From Anaeramoeba ignava (Eukaryota; Metamonada; Anaeramoebidae), in assembly GCA_028826165.1 (NCBI GenBank), contig JAPDFW010000065.1:124001-188000 (forward strand): a stretch of 64,000 nucleotides of DNA, given 5' to 3'. The notes under the pieces were generated by a model that had not been told where the DNA came from, did not search any database, and worked only from the letters and a program-made list of their open reading frames with translations. The first letter of the stretch is position 1, and every line of letters begins with the position of its first letter. Below, piece after piece: positions 1-13,084 of the stretch. The translations under genes and the position numbers were made by a program.

Positions 1-3000
1 TTTTGATTCTTCAAAAGTTAAATTTGTTTCAAGAATTTTGTGTTGTTCTTCAATTTGATTTTGAATTTTTATAAAATTTTCATGTTCTTTGTTGAATTTA
101 TCAATCATATCAAATTTTTTCTGAACAAAATCATCAAATTGTTGGTTACTTAATTCCTTAAGAGTAGGCTTTAATTTAATGCAACTATCACTTTTTAAAT
201 TATCAAAAAGAGGAATATAAGAAATTTCTTCATAAATTTGAGGTGTTAGAATGGGAGTATGAAGAATTTTTTCAACAACATTAAATTGAACCATAAGTTG
301 TGATTTTTCTAATAAATTATTATATAAACTAATGAGTCCATCAAGAAGAGCTAATGCATCCATAATAATTTTTAAATGAGCAATTCTTTCTGTTATTTTT
401 TGTGTTTTTAATGAACGAATCCATTGTTTTCTGGTTCTTTTAATGTGTATATCTAGTTTTCGGAATTTTGTTTTTCTTTTTAAAAGTTGATTTTTAAGTT
501 CTTGTTCAGGTTTCAAAAATGAAATGGGAATATAATCAAGAAGTTCAAATAAATTTTCATCAAGAATTTCTTTGTTTGCTTCGATTTCCTTTTGCTCTTC
601 CTCTTCTTCTTGCTTTCTTCTCAATTCATCTTCTTCTTGTTGTTTTCTTCTTAATTCATCTTCTTCTTGTTGTTTTCTTCTTAGTTCATCTTCTTCTTGT
701 TGTTTTCTTCTTAATTCATCTTCTTCTTCTTTTTTTCTTCTTAGTTCATCTTCTTCTTGTTGTTTTCTTCTTAGTTCATCTTCTTCTTCTTGTTTTCTTC
801 TTAATTCATCTTCTTCTTCTTGTTTTCTTCTTAGTTCATCTTCTTCTTCTTGTTTTCTTCTTAATTCATCTTCTTCTTCTTGTTTTCTTCTTAATTCATC
901 TTCTTCTTCTTGTTTTCTTCTTAATTCATCTTCTTCTTCTTGTTTTCTTCTTAATTCATCATCTTCTTCTTGTTGTTTTCTTCTCAGTTCATCTTCTTCT
1001 TCTTGTTTTCTTCTTAATTCATCATCTTCTTCTTGTTTTCTTCTTAATTCATCTTCTTCTTCTTGTTTTCTTCTCAATTCATCTTCTTCTTCTTGTTTTA
1101 TTTTTAGTTCTTCAATTTGGTGCTGTTTAATATCTTCAATTTGTTGTTTTTGTTCAATATCTTCAATTTTCTTCGATTTGTTGTTGTTTAATATCTTCAA
1201 TTTGCTCAATATCTTCATTTTCTTCAATTTGTTGTTGTTTTTCAATTTCTTCAATTTCAATATCTTTTTTTTCAATATCTTCATTTTCTTCAATTTGTTG
1301 TTGTTTTTCAATTTCTTCAATATTTTCATTATTTTCAATTTCTTCGATTTGTTGTTGTTCATCTTGTTTAATATCTTTAATATCTTCAATTTCTTCAATA
1401 TTTTCATTATCTTTAATATCTTCATTTTCTTCAATATTTTCATTATTTTCAATATCTTCAATTTCTTCAATTTGTTGTTGTTCATCTTGTTTAATATCTT
1501 CAATTTCTTCAACTTGTTGTTGTTTTTCAATTTCTTCATTATTTTCATTATTTTCAATTTCTTCAATTTGTTGTTGTTGTTTTTGTTGTTGTTGTTTTTT
1601 AAGTTGTTCTTCAATTTCTTGTTGTTCATCCTCAATATCAATTATATCCTCTTCAACATCACTTTGATTACTTTCATCAAAATCATTTTCTAAAAATCTT
1701 GGTTGATATTCAATCTCTTTCGTTTTTTCATTTTCAAATTTTGAAATGGGACTTTCTGATAATTCAAGATTAGATAAATCAAGCACTAAATTTGTAATTT
1801 GTTTAAGAACAATCAAAGATGAATAAATATTTCCAAAATTTTCTTCAATTTTTTGCACATTTTCTTTTTCAATCTCTTCTTGTCTTTCAATATATAATTC
1901 TTTTCCAATATAATTTTCTCCAATTGATAAATCCAATATATTTTTTGTTAATTCAAGATTTTGTGGATTTGTAAATTGAATTAAGTTGATGAATAAATTT
2001 GGTTTTGTTTCTTCTTTTTCAATTTCAGATTTTGAAATTAAATGATAAATAATTGTTAGCATTTCATCTCGATATTCTGAGACAGGATAATTTGAATGTA
2101 AATAAAAATTTAACAAGCATGTATTCACTTGTGGCAATAAATTATTTGTTAAAGAATTTCTTAATTGAATTAAAAATAAATTCATGTTTGCAAATTCTCC
2201 TTTTGAATACTGATCAAAAACTTCAGAAATTTCTGTAAATCCAAGATCTTGAGAAACATTCGCAATGTTTTGTGCCCATTTGATTTTGTTTTCGTCTTCT
2301 TTGTGAATATTCTTGCAGAAAAACGGTAATAAGCCAACAATGTTTGAAGTTAATGATGTTTCTGAATTCTCAATAATTTCATCAGATTTAAGTAATGTTA
2401 AATAAGAAAGAACTGAAAAAACTGTTTCATTTAAATTTTCGAAATGAAATGCTTTCAAAACAAGTTGTTGAATTCCCAAGAAGGAGTTTCCCCTAAATTA
2501 AAATTATTATTAAAATTTATTTTGAATTTAAAATTATTATTAAGATTAATTTGTGTTTTTTTTTACCAGTCTTTGGGTTTTGTTGTGATAAGAGCTTGTA
2601 ATGTTCTAAAACCAGAAATTCCTTTTTTTAATAAAATTTCCAAAATCTCTAATCCATAGTTAAATAACTCAACATTATTTGAATTTAATAAAGCAACACT
2701 TGACCAGAATAATTTTTGATGATTTCGAACAACTACAACTTTGGAACTAATTTTCTTCATAGTTTCTATTACTTCATTAACAAAAGGTTTAATTTTCAAA
2801 GATTTAGAACACAAAAATCTGAACAAAACATTGACAATTTGTTCAGTATCACGATTCTTCACTTGAGTAATTAAAATTCGATATAAATGATGAGATCGAA
2901 TAAAATATTGAGATGATATGCAATGAGGGTTTGATTGATCATACATTTGGATTTGGGTTGTCCATTTAAAAGCTTCATCCAACCAAAAATTACGCAATCC

Positions 3001-6000
3001 ATTTGCACAACCTTGAAATAAACTAATTAATAAATCAATAACTCTTTTCAAACCCTCATCAGTTTTCATATCGAAATCTTGTGTTTGTATTTCTTTGATT
3101 AATTCAAATGCTTGTTGTGTTTCTTCACTTTGTAAATCTTTTGAGTTTTCAATTTGAATATATGAAATCAAATATACTAAAAGAAGTTTTGCATGATATA
3201 AAACAATTGGAACAAATGAATCAAGTTCCAAAAACACAACATGGAATATCAATGGAAGATTTTCATAAAACATTTCCACATTAATTGTAATCAATTCACA
3301 TAAGAAAATGAGTGAAACTTGTTTTCGATTGATAAATTTTGTTTCTTCCTCTCCCATTTCAAAAAATAGCAATGAAGAAGACATTACAGATTCATTCATT
3401 TTTCTGAAAACTGCTCTTCGACGGTTGAATTTTCTTTTGATAAAACTTTTAATCATATCACTTTTGGAAATTTTGTTTATAAATTTTTTTTTTAATAAAT
3501 TTTTCCGTTTATAAATTTTGTTTATAAATTTTTTTAATAAATTACTTTTTGTATGGAATAATTTTTGGATTGTGATATTCTTGAAATTTGATTAAAGAAA
3601 GGAGAATATTAAAAGATTTCAAACCTGTTTTCTTTGTAATCCAATATATGATCTTTTTTCCTGTATGAATTAATTCGGTATTTGGCTTTAAAAAAAAATT
3701 TCAATTTAAAAAAAAATTTCAATTTAAAAAAATTTTTTGAAAATTATTTTCTAATTTTACATCTCCCATTCCAATTCCAACTAAATAATCAATAATAGCA
3801 TCTAAATTTGGATCATTTAATGAAATGGAATTCCATAATTCATCATATAAATCTGTTAAATTATCAAGATCTTTATTTGTATGTTCTAAAAGTTTGTCAA
3901 GTAAAGATATAAATTTTAATCGAGAATCTTCATCATCTTTATTATATTTAAGTTGTTTTCCCCAAGGAATTAAGTAATTAAGAATAGATTCTTTTTCTCG
4001 CTTTAATTAAGGAAAGAAAATATATAATAAATGAATAAAAAAAATTTTCTTTCTTTTTTCTTTTTTCTTTTTTAATTTTGAATTACCAAGTTTCTTTGAA
4101 AACTAAGAGATGTATCTTCTGTTTTTTTATCAAGATTTTCATAATTTTCAAATGAAAGTTCAAAAATTTCATAAATCATTTCTGGTTTTTGAGTTGCAAT
4201 CCAATCACTAATTTCAGTCTATTTGAATTTTGAATTAATTTTGAATTAATTTTGAATTAATTTTGAATTAATTTTAATTTGAATTTTCACCTGAAATTCA
4301 GAAATTTTTGATTTAGTTGTAACAAATTGTGAAGATATTTTTGTTTTTGGAAATTCTTTTAATCCTAATTTGTTTGAATACTTTAAAAAAAGTGAAGTAA
4401 CCAATTGTCTAATTAAAGGATTTGGATGATTCAACTTGAATAAAATAATATTTATTAAGAAAAGTGGACTAATTTCAATATCATTTTCAAGTAAACTTTC
4501 CACAAAAGCAATTGTAAAAGCATTTGAAATATTTTCGTCAATAAGATATATTTGTGTGTAAAAAATGTCAAAAAGTTTTTCGGATTTGCTTTTGTAAAAT
4601 GTTTTGAGAATATCATTAACAAATAAAGAAGTAAATTCATGATTTTCTTGTGATTTTACTAAATCAAATATCCAACGAAATGTTTGGGAATCAGATCTCC
4701 AAGTTCCTGAATCAAATATCTCACCTTGAAATAATAAAGTAATAGCCTAATAAAAGAATAATTTTAATTTAATTATAATTTTAATTTTAATTTTAATTTT
4801 AATTTTAATTTTAATTTTAATATTAATTTTATTAATTTTAATTTTAATTTTAATTTAATTTTAATTTTAATTTTAATTTTAATTTTAATTTTAATTTTAA
4901 TTTTAATTATAATTTTAATTTTAATTTTAATTTTAATTTTAATTTTAATTTTAATTTTGAATTTAATTTTAATTTTAATTTTATAAATGAATTTTAATTT
5001 TGATTTTAATTTTAATTTTAATTTTAATTTTAATTATAATTTTAATTTTAATTTTAATTTTAATTTTAATTTTTTAAATCCCTATACTTTTAAAGCAATA
5101 TAATTAATTGATTTGATTTGTTCAATTAAAGCATTCTGTTTTTTTTCTTGGTTTTGTTGATTAAGTTTTTCTGCTTTTAAAAATCCAGAAATAAATGATT
5201 GTGGATCTGGAATTTCACTTCTTGAATCAATTCCTGTAAATTGTTTAAGGATAACAAAAAATGATTTTCTTTCAGATTTAGTGAAATTATCTCCAATTTT
5301 GATGAAAAAATCAAGGAAATATTGAATAATAAGAATATAATTATAACGAAGTCGAAGAATTGTTAATGAAAATTGATCTGCTGTTTCGGAAAAATAATCT
5401 TTTGTTATCATGATAATTGAACTAAATTCTTCTATTAATGGATTATCATTATCCATAGGTGTTAATCGATGAATTTCCAAAAATAAGCGATAAATTTCTA
5501 ATAATTTAAAATTTTTTTTTGTAAGATGAACATAATCAAGCTCAGATATATAAAAGAATATTTCCTTCATTTTTTTTTAAATCAAAAAATAAAAAGAAAA
5601 TTGTTTTACCAAGAATTTGATTCACTAATGGAATTTGTTTCTTTTTGGTAGAAATATCAGATTGAATGAAAATAGCTTTGAAATGTTCTTTTAGTTTTTC
5701 AAACATTAGGGAAGCTGATTCAAAATTTGAATTTGCAAGTGCCTTAAAAGTTTTTATTATTAAAATTAATAAATAAATAAATTAATAAATAAATTAATAA
5801 ATTACATTTCTTGTCATTAATCCCAATTCTTTTTTTTTATGAGTACTAAATGGTATAACTTTATCATAAAGCTCTATAATTTGATCATCAGAAACTAAAT
5901 TAAATGATAAATGAATTTTTTTTTTTAATTTTTTAAATGTTTTTTTTTAATTTAATTTTTTCAATATTTTTTACTGCAATCATAAATAGCTATTGAACAA

Positions 6001-9000
6001 GCACAAGAAACAAAACTATGCCATAAATCAATTTTTTTCATAGAATCTTGAGTATTAAATTTAGATTGATATTTTGAATTTAATTCATTTTCCAAAGTCG
6101 TTATTTGTTTAAAAAACTATTTTTCAAATTTTAAATTTTAAATTTTAATTTTGAAATTTTAAATTTTAAATTTTGATTTTGATTTTCACATGATAAAATA
6201 AAGAAGAGAATTGATCATTATCTAATTCAAGTTTTGGTAATAATTGGGAAAAACAATTCAAAAATAAAAGTGTTTGCGAACTATCATCACTTGTAAATAG
6301 ACTCTCAAAAGTTATTGAGATTTCAGAGGTTTTTTGAGTAAGCTTTTTTTTTTGATTTGTTATTATTATTATTATTATTAAAAAAAAATCAATAAAATTA
6401 TTAAATACTTGGTTAACTGAAAGAATCTCTGTTGTTCTATAAATGCATTTTGGAATGATTTCTGGGAAAAATTTCTTAAATTGAGAAAGAGAAGATGAAG
6501 CTATAAAAATATATCAAAATTTTATATCAAATTTAGAGAAAATATACAGAGTTAATTAATTATATATTTTTATTTTTGAGTATTTATTAAATAAAAAATT
6601 ACCTTCATTTGGATTTGAAATGAATTGGAAAATAGAATCCATTTTTTGTAATAATTGGAATGTTTTCTTTCTAATTGGAGGATATGGATAAGCAGCGAAA
6701 AACAATAAACTTGAATCAATATCACTTAAACTAACATTTACTTTTTCACCAAGTAAATCTTTATGGAGAGAAATTAACGATTGAGAAGGAATTTTTAATT
6801 GAGGAGATATTCCTGTTTTTTTCTTGGATTCTTTAATAATGAAAATCCATTCATCAATTAATACTTCTAAAATGTTTAATCCTTTGAGTATTTCTGGTAA
6901 AATGATTGGAATTCGAATTAAATTTTGAGCATAAACATAAATTAATAAAATTTGGAAATCTGGGTTGTTTAAAAGCTTTTTGAGTTTTGTTATGGAAGAT
7001 CTTGAAATCTTTCCATCAAGATGTAATGTTAATTGGCTAATTATTGAAAAGATGTTTTGGGGTAAAATTTCTGAGACACATCGAATACAATTTCGGAGAA
7101 TTCTTGTTTCGATTATTTGATTTTCTTTGATAAGATCTAAAAATAAAATGAAATAAAAAGAAAAAATTTGGATTAAGAATAGTTGAATAATTATTTAAAG
7201 TGATAAAAGTACCTGAAAGTTCTTTTGTTTGAGAATAACTTAACAAGTTTCCATAGAGTGAAATGTAATTCAAAAGTATTTTTTCAATTTCTGGTAAAAT
7301 AGGTTTAAATAAATCTTGAGAATTAAGTAAGGTTAATTGATCATTCTGATTTTGTGATGAAAGTAGACGAAGAAAAGAATATAAAGCTTGAGTTCCAATA
7401 TAACGTTTTTCTATCATTTCTGAACGTAATAAGCTCAATATAATATTTTCCAAAACAAAATTTGGATCAAATTTTGCATAAGTTTTGAGGAAATAATCCA
7501 GAATTTTAAAGTCACGAATCTGGTTAAATTGATAAGGTTTTGAATAATGGAAAAGAGATGCAATGATTTGTTTGATTTTGTTTTGAGCACTAAGACGATC
7601 TGAAGAACTAGAAATAATTTTGGAGCCAAGATCAACTAAGCATTTAATACCGGTTTTCATAGTTTTTTTATTATTTCTTAAATCAATTGCTTTTTCAAGT
7701 AGCTCTTCGTAGTGATTATTAAAAATTTCATCTGAAAAAACTGCAATTTGTGTTAAAAAATTTGTTAAAGATTCTTCCTCTTTTGATTTTGTGAAAATTT
7801 TTTTGGAATTGACGAATGCTAAGGTGAGCATTTGTGATAATTCTTGTTTTAATTCAAGGATTTCTGTGTTTGGAATTTTGTATAAAATTTTAGAAATAGC
7901 CATTATTTGATTAATATAATATTTGTTTTTTTTCTTTTGGGAAAATTTATCAATATATTTTTGTAAAAATTTAAGGGATTTTTTTGCGTTTTGTTCAGAA
8001 TTAAATGGGAGTTTTAAATATCCTAAGCTATGAATCCAAACTTCTATTTTATTTTCTTTGATTTCGAAATTGAGTGAGAAGTAAGAATCAATTAAATCCA
8101 AGTCAGTTATGCAAAGTTGTTCTAAAATTTGAATTGATAATTTTCTTAAGAATCTTTTGTTTATAATAGTTTGATCATGTGACCATTGAGTTCCAAATAT
8201 TTCGTATGTTTCGATTATATAAGATACTGAAAATTGAAGGATATCTTGAAGGTATTCTGTAGTTAAATATGTAGAATTTTGGTTTATAATTATTTGAATA
8301 GATTTTGCGAAAATGGAATCGATAAAAAGCTAAAAAATAAAAAAATTAGAAACAAAAAATATAAATAAAAATTTAAAAATTAAACCTTTTTAGAATTTGT
8401 CCAAAGTCTCATTTCTTTTGTTTCCGATTTTCTATTTTAATTTTATAAATTAATTTATATTTATATTTATATTTATATTTATATTTATATTTATATTTAT
8501 ATTTATATTTATATTTATATTTATATTTATATTTATATTTATATTTATATTTATATTTATATTTATATTTATTTATATTTATATTTATATTTATATTTAT
8601 ATTTATATTTATATTTATATTTTTATTTTTATATTTATATTTATATTTATATTTATATTTATATTTATATTTATATTTATATTTATATTTATATTTATAT
8701 TTATATTTATATTTATATTTATATTTATATTTATATTTATATTTATATTTATATTTATATTTATATTTATATTTATATTTATATTTATATTTATGATTTA
8801 TATTTATATTTATATTTATATTTATATTTATATTTTATATTTATATTTATATTTATATTTATAATTATATTTATATTTATATTTATATTTATATTGTATT
8901 TATATTTATATTTATATTTATATTTATATTTATATTTATATTTATATTTTATTTTATATATTTATATTTTATATTTATTATTTATATTTATATTTATGTT

Positions 9001-9604
9001 TATATTAATATTTATATTTATATTTATATTTATATTTATATTTATATTTATATTTATATTTATATTTATAATTATATTTATATTTATATTTATATTTATA
9101 TTTATATTTATATTTATATTTATATTTATATTTATATTTATATTTATATTTATATTTATATTTACTTCTTCGATGACTTTTCAGTTAATTCTTTTGTAGT
9201 TGAATCAATTTCTAATTCTTTTTTTCTCCATTCTATTAAATTAAAAACTGTAAAAGTCATATCATGTTTTGCTAATAATGATAATGGTTGAAGTCTTAAT
9301 AAAAAAGATTGAGTTTTCAAAACTTGAGGAATATCAATTATTTTATTTGAAAACTAAATAAAAGAAAACATTTAAATTTTAATTTTTGTTTTTGTTTTTG
9401 TTTTAATTTTTGTTTTTGTTTGTTTTTGTTTTTGTTTTTGTTTTTATTTTTGTTTTTATTTTTGTTTTTGTTTTTATTTTTAGTTGTTTTAAATTTTTTT
9501 ACATTTGAAAAGTTTAAATCAATTAATTTATGAGCTTCAGAACAAAAAGATAACATGCTCTCTTTTAAAATATCTCGACTTATTAATTTTTGATGATTTG
9601 CCAT
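1..9604 (-). CDS. FRY: Furry/Mor2/Tao3-family cell morphogenesis protein (3' end outside window)
   Basis: Large HEAT/ARM-repeat scaffold. In animals and fungi this family works with NDR/LATS kinases in polarised growth and morphogenesis. Start chosen at 9602-9604, just downstream of a T-tract promoter element. Exons worked out from GT-AG sites: 9503-9604, 9166-9353, 8386-8431, 7213-8329, then one from 7136 downward; more follow, with large open blocks at 5082-5570, 2563-3456 and 1163-2479. Family hallmarks: early '[20 protein letters not shown]' (the SLAxxSLPxLLxxLxxWR region), 'LGYLKLPF' block, '[14 protein letters not shown]', '[20 protein letters not shown]', a C-terminal region '[20 protein letters not shown]' and '[14 protein letters not shown]'. 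The C-terminal part turns into Gln/Glu/Ile-rich and 10-residue repeat coiled sequence. The reading frame breaks by one base at 1167-1170 and is open from there to base 1. The family is confident; the exact middle exons are not all resolved. Confidence 0.8.
520..1100 (-). repeat. 30-bp coding tandem repeat in the Furry gene (10-residue helix repeat)
   Basis: On the minus strand the frame reads about 16 copies of a 10-residue unit near [10 protein letters not shown], with occasional 11-residue units carrying an extra Q or D. Charge pattern E/D against R/K at i,i+4 suggests a long single helix rather than a heptad coiled coil. The frame is open on both sides. Confidence 0.85.
4747..5081 (-). repeat. 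Intronic (TTTTAA)n satellite in the Furry gene
   Basis: Intron between coding blocks, made almost wholly of TTTTAA hexamers with a few TTTTGA variants. On the sense (minus) strand the variants carry C, never G. Confidence 0.8.
8434..9165 (-). repeat. Intron 2 of the Furry gene, (TATAAA)n satellite
   Basis: About 730 bp of near-perfect TATTTA/TAAATA hexamers between a GTAAAT donor at 9164-9165 and an AG acceptor at 8432-8433. Flanking exons join in phase as ...SSKK-SETKE... Confidence 0.85.
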
Positions 9605-9640
9605 TTCAAAATAATAAAAGAGATTTGAGAAATTTTAAAT

Positions 9641-9689
9641 AGAAAAAAATGAAAAATGAAAAAATAAAAAATGAAAAAAATAAAAAGGA
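9641..9689 (-). promoter_or_regulatory. T-tract/TTCATTTTT promoter-like element of the Furry gene
   Basis: On the minus strand this reads as repeated TTTTTTCATTTTT blocks, about 40-85 nt before the start codon. The same element precedes nearly every gene here. Confidence 0.5.
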
Positions 9690-9713
9690 GAAAAAAAAGG
9701 GAATTCAATAATT

Positions 9714-12700
9714 TTATTTTTTTTGAAGTTCTTTAAAGCTTTTCTTTAGGAAAAGAAATTCATATTTTGAACAAATTTGAGGATAATTAATTTCAAAAGA
9801 ATTAATATTATAAGTTAAATTTTGAAATAAGTTTTCATTTAAAACAAATTCTGATTCATTTGATTGAAGATTTGATTTTGTATTATTTGTATGAAATTCT
9901 CTAAAATTTTCTAATTGAATTTGAGGAATTGTTTCTGGATCCAAACTAGAAAAAAGTTGAATAAAAAAAATTTAATAAAAAAAGTGGAACAAAAAAAAAA
10001 TTTTTTTTTTAATTTTTTGCTTTTTTTTTTTTCTTACTTATCAGGTTGAAAATTTGTTAAAATTTTATAAATTTGTTTCCATCCAATTTGAGGAACTATT
10101 TGTTGACAAACAGAATAACCATTTTCAAAATCTGATGCGATTATTTTGTTTAAAATCAAACAATCAGCAAGTTGTTTAATTTTAGAAAATTGATTACTAA
10201 AAAAAAATTAATTAATAAATTCAAATAATAAATTATAAATTAATTTTTTAAAATGAATTTCTTTCTTTTTGCTTTTTTTTTTTAATAATCCAAATTATTT
10301 TACATTTTATCTGATAAACCCCAAGAACAAAACCATTGATCAACAAGTGAAAAATCCATTTTGATTTGAAGACCAATTGTTGATGTGCATCTATTTTTAT
10401 TATTATTAAGTTCTTGACTAAGAAAATTAAAAGCGCTACTACAAACTTGTTGGAAAATATCAATTAAAATTTGTTCAGGTAAAAAATTTTTTTTCATAAG
10501 TTCATATAAATTAGTGAAAAATTGAGTCAAATTTGTATGACACATTCCACCTGATGTTTTGATTTCCTTTTTGTGGAATTGTGTTTGTTGTTGAGGTTGT
10601 CGTTGTTTTCTTGAAATTACTTTTCTCAATCTCGGAATCAATTCACTCATAAAAACTGAGTTTAAATTGTCAAAAATAGTCAATATAATTATTGTTAATT
10701 CTTTTGAAAAATTATGATTTGGTTTTGAATTTCCATTTTCAATAACAAAATTATTGGATAAATAAATCATGAAACAACAATTTGATAATAACCAAACCAA
10801 TCTTTCTTTTTCTTGTCGATTATTTTGAATAAATAAATTTAAGATGTCCAAAAAAGATGTAAAAATTTCTCCATTTTCATCTTGTTTAAAAACTCCCCAA
10901 TAAATTTCTGCTTTTACAAGAAGAAGAGCAGAAACTGGGTATTTATTTTGGTATAAAGGTTCTGTGAAATGGATCAATTCCAAGAGCAATTTCCTTTGTT
11001 GAGCAATAATTGTACTTATTTTTATTTTGGATTCAATTGATTCTAATTGATTTTTCAAATCGGATATAATTTTTTTTTGATTTTCAATTTCGCTTTCAGA
11101 AGGAGCTTCAAGTTCATTTGCTGATTCCATTGATGATTCAATTTTATCAGTAAAATCTGTTGAATTTATTTCTGATTCTGATGAATTATGATTATTATTT
11201 TTATTTGAATTTTCTGAATTTTCTGAAGAAACTATTTTATATTCAAGATCAACTAAATTATTTTTATTAGAATTATCTTTTCTTGGAGAATAAAAACTCT
11301 CTTCCTCTGGTTTCCAATTTGTGTTTTTGATTTCATATAATGATGTTTTGTGTTTAGGAATATTTGGTGAATAATCAAAAAGCTAAAAAGAAAAAGAATT
11401 TCGAATTTTAATTTTAACTTAGAATTTAATTTTAAATTTAATTTTTTAAATTTGATTATTTTTATTGTTTACGTTTGTATTATGTAAAAATTGATCAAAA
11501 TATTCTGTTGTTGATTTTTTTAAATGTTTAACCGGAGAAACTGAACGTTCTCCTGTAACTGGATTTATACCATCTTCAATAGAAAATTCAGTTACTGTTC
11601 TTCTTATAGGAGCAGGTGATAAATTTGGAGAACTTATAGTTTTCTTTGAATTTTTTAATTAAATTTGATTTTTTAATTAAATTTGATTTTTTGATTAAAT
11701 TTCAATTTTTGATTAAATTTGAATTTTTTAATTAAATTTGATTTTTTTAATTAAATTCAATTTTTTAATTAAATTTGAATTTTTTAATTAAATTTGATTT
11801 TTTTAATTAAATTTGAATTTTTAATTAAATTTGGATTTTTAATTAAATTTGATTTTTTGATTAAATTTGAATTTTTTAATTAAATTTGAATTTTTTAATT
11901 AAATTTGAATTTTTTAATTAAATTTGGATTTTTTGATTAAATTTGAATTTTTTAATTAAATTTGAATTTTTTAATTAAATTCAATTTTTTAATTAAATTT
12001 GAATTTTTTAATTAAATTTGATTTTTTGATTAAATTTCAATTTTTGATTAAATTTGAATTTTTTAATTAAATTTGAATTTTTTAATTAAATTTGAATTTT
12101 TAATTAAATTTGAATTTTTAATTAAATTTGAATTTTGTGATTAAATTTGAATTTTTAATTAAATTTGAATTTTTTATTTAAATTTGAATTTTTTATTTAA
12201 ATTTGAATTTTTAATTAAATTTGGTTTTTTTGATTAAATTCAATTTTTTAATTAAATTTGAATTTTTTAATTAAATTTGAATTTTTAATTAAATTTGATT
12301 TTAGTACATTTTGAGCAAAATCTTTTAATTCTGTATTTTCAACTTTAATTGGAAATTCATTATTTTCATCTCCACTTGTTGTACTATTAAGTGGAGAAAC
12401 ATAATATTTATCTTTTGGCATTGTTTTTTGTGAATTTTTTTCTTCTTGATTTAATTTATCAAGTTTTTCTTGAACTGGAATAAGTGATAATAAAGAAATT
12501 TCTTTTTGAATTTTTTTTTCTTTTGAACTTTTTGTGATCATAATTGAAAGAGTTATTGTTGGTTTTTGAGGTGAATGTAAATTTTCACTCAATTCAACAG
12601 AAAACTTTTCTGTAACTGGTTGAGGTAATTGATTAATTTTAGAAAGATTTAATGCTAATTTTGCAATTAAAACTTCTTCAGCTTTTAAACTTTTTGACTA

Positions 12701-13030
12701 AAATTTTTTGGATTTTGATTTAAATATTTTTTTTGTAATATTTGAATATTTTTTTTCTAAAGTTACAAAATAAAATGATAAGCCAAAAAGCTTATCATCA
12801 GGATTTTCTGAATTTTTCTTATAAAATAATGTTAAAGGCATTGAAAATTCTTCTTCAAATTTAACAGAACCTGATTGATTGATTTGATTTCTTTTTGTTG
12901 TTTTTATTCTTTTTCCTCTTGAACATTTAATACTTAATAAATTATTTTGAAAAGGTAAATTTTGAACTGAAACAATTGCAAAAGTAAATAAATGTTTAAC
13001 TCTTTTTTTTCCTTTATGTTTAAACATCAA
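9714..13030 (-). CDS. NT-C2 and DIL (dilute) domain protein
   Basis: Six exons, all joining in phase: 12767-13030, 12308-12697, 11473-11643, 10304-11382, 10038-10196, 9714-9945; about 764 residues. Residues 1 to about 160 match the N-terminal C2 domain of EEIG1/EHBP1 proteins ('CSRGKRIKTTKR', 'GSVKFEEEFSMPLTLFYKK', then 'LIAKLALNLSKI' in exon 2). After a Ser/Asn-rich linker and a short coiled coil, residues of about 420-700 form a DIL domain ('CSSAFNFLSQELNNN', 'STIGLQIKMDFSLVDQWF', closing 'TNFQPDNLDPETIPQIQLE'), the cargo-tail module of class V myosins and afadin. NT-C2 domains bind membranes and DIL domains bind vesicle/Rab partners, so an adaptor between endomembrane and actin is inferred. 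No motor or CH domain is present. Confidence 0.82.
11646..12307 (-). repeat. Intron 2 of the NT-C2/DIL gene, ~20-bp AATTAAATTTGAATTTTTT satellite
   Basis: Donor GT at 12306-12307 and acceptor AG at 11644-11645. The interior is about 660 bp of a degenerate 19-21 bp unit. The sense strand contains C (TTCAAATT) but no G. Confidence 0.8.
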
Positions 13031-13084
13031 ATAAATTGAAAAATAAAAAAAATGAAAAAAACTTTTTCTCCTTTTTTTTTATTA

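Noticed and set aside
519-1693. Long plus-strand frames rich in Leu/Phe/Ser
   Set aside because: Antisense of the charged-repeat coding region of the Furry gene, with no promoter element or ordinary protein sequence.
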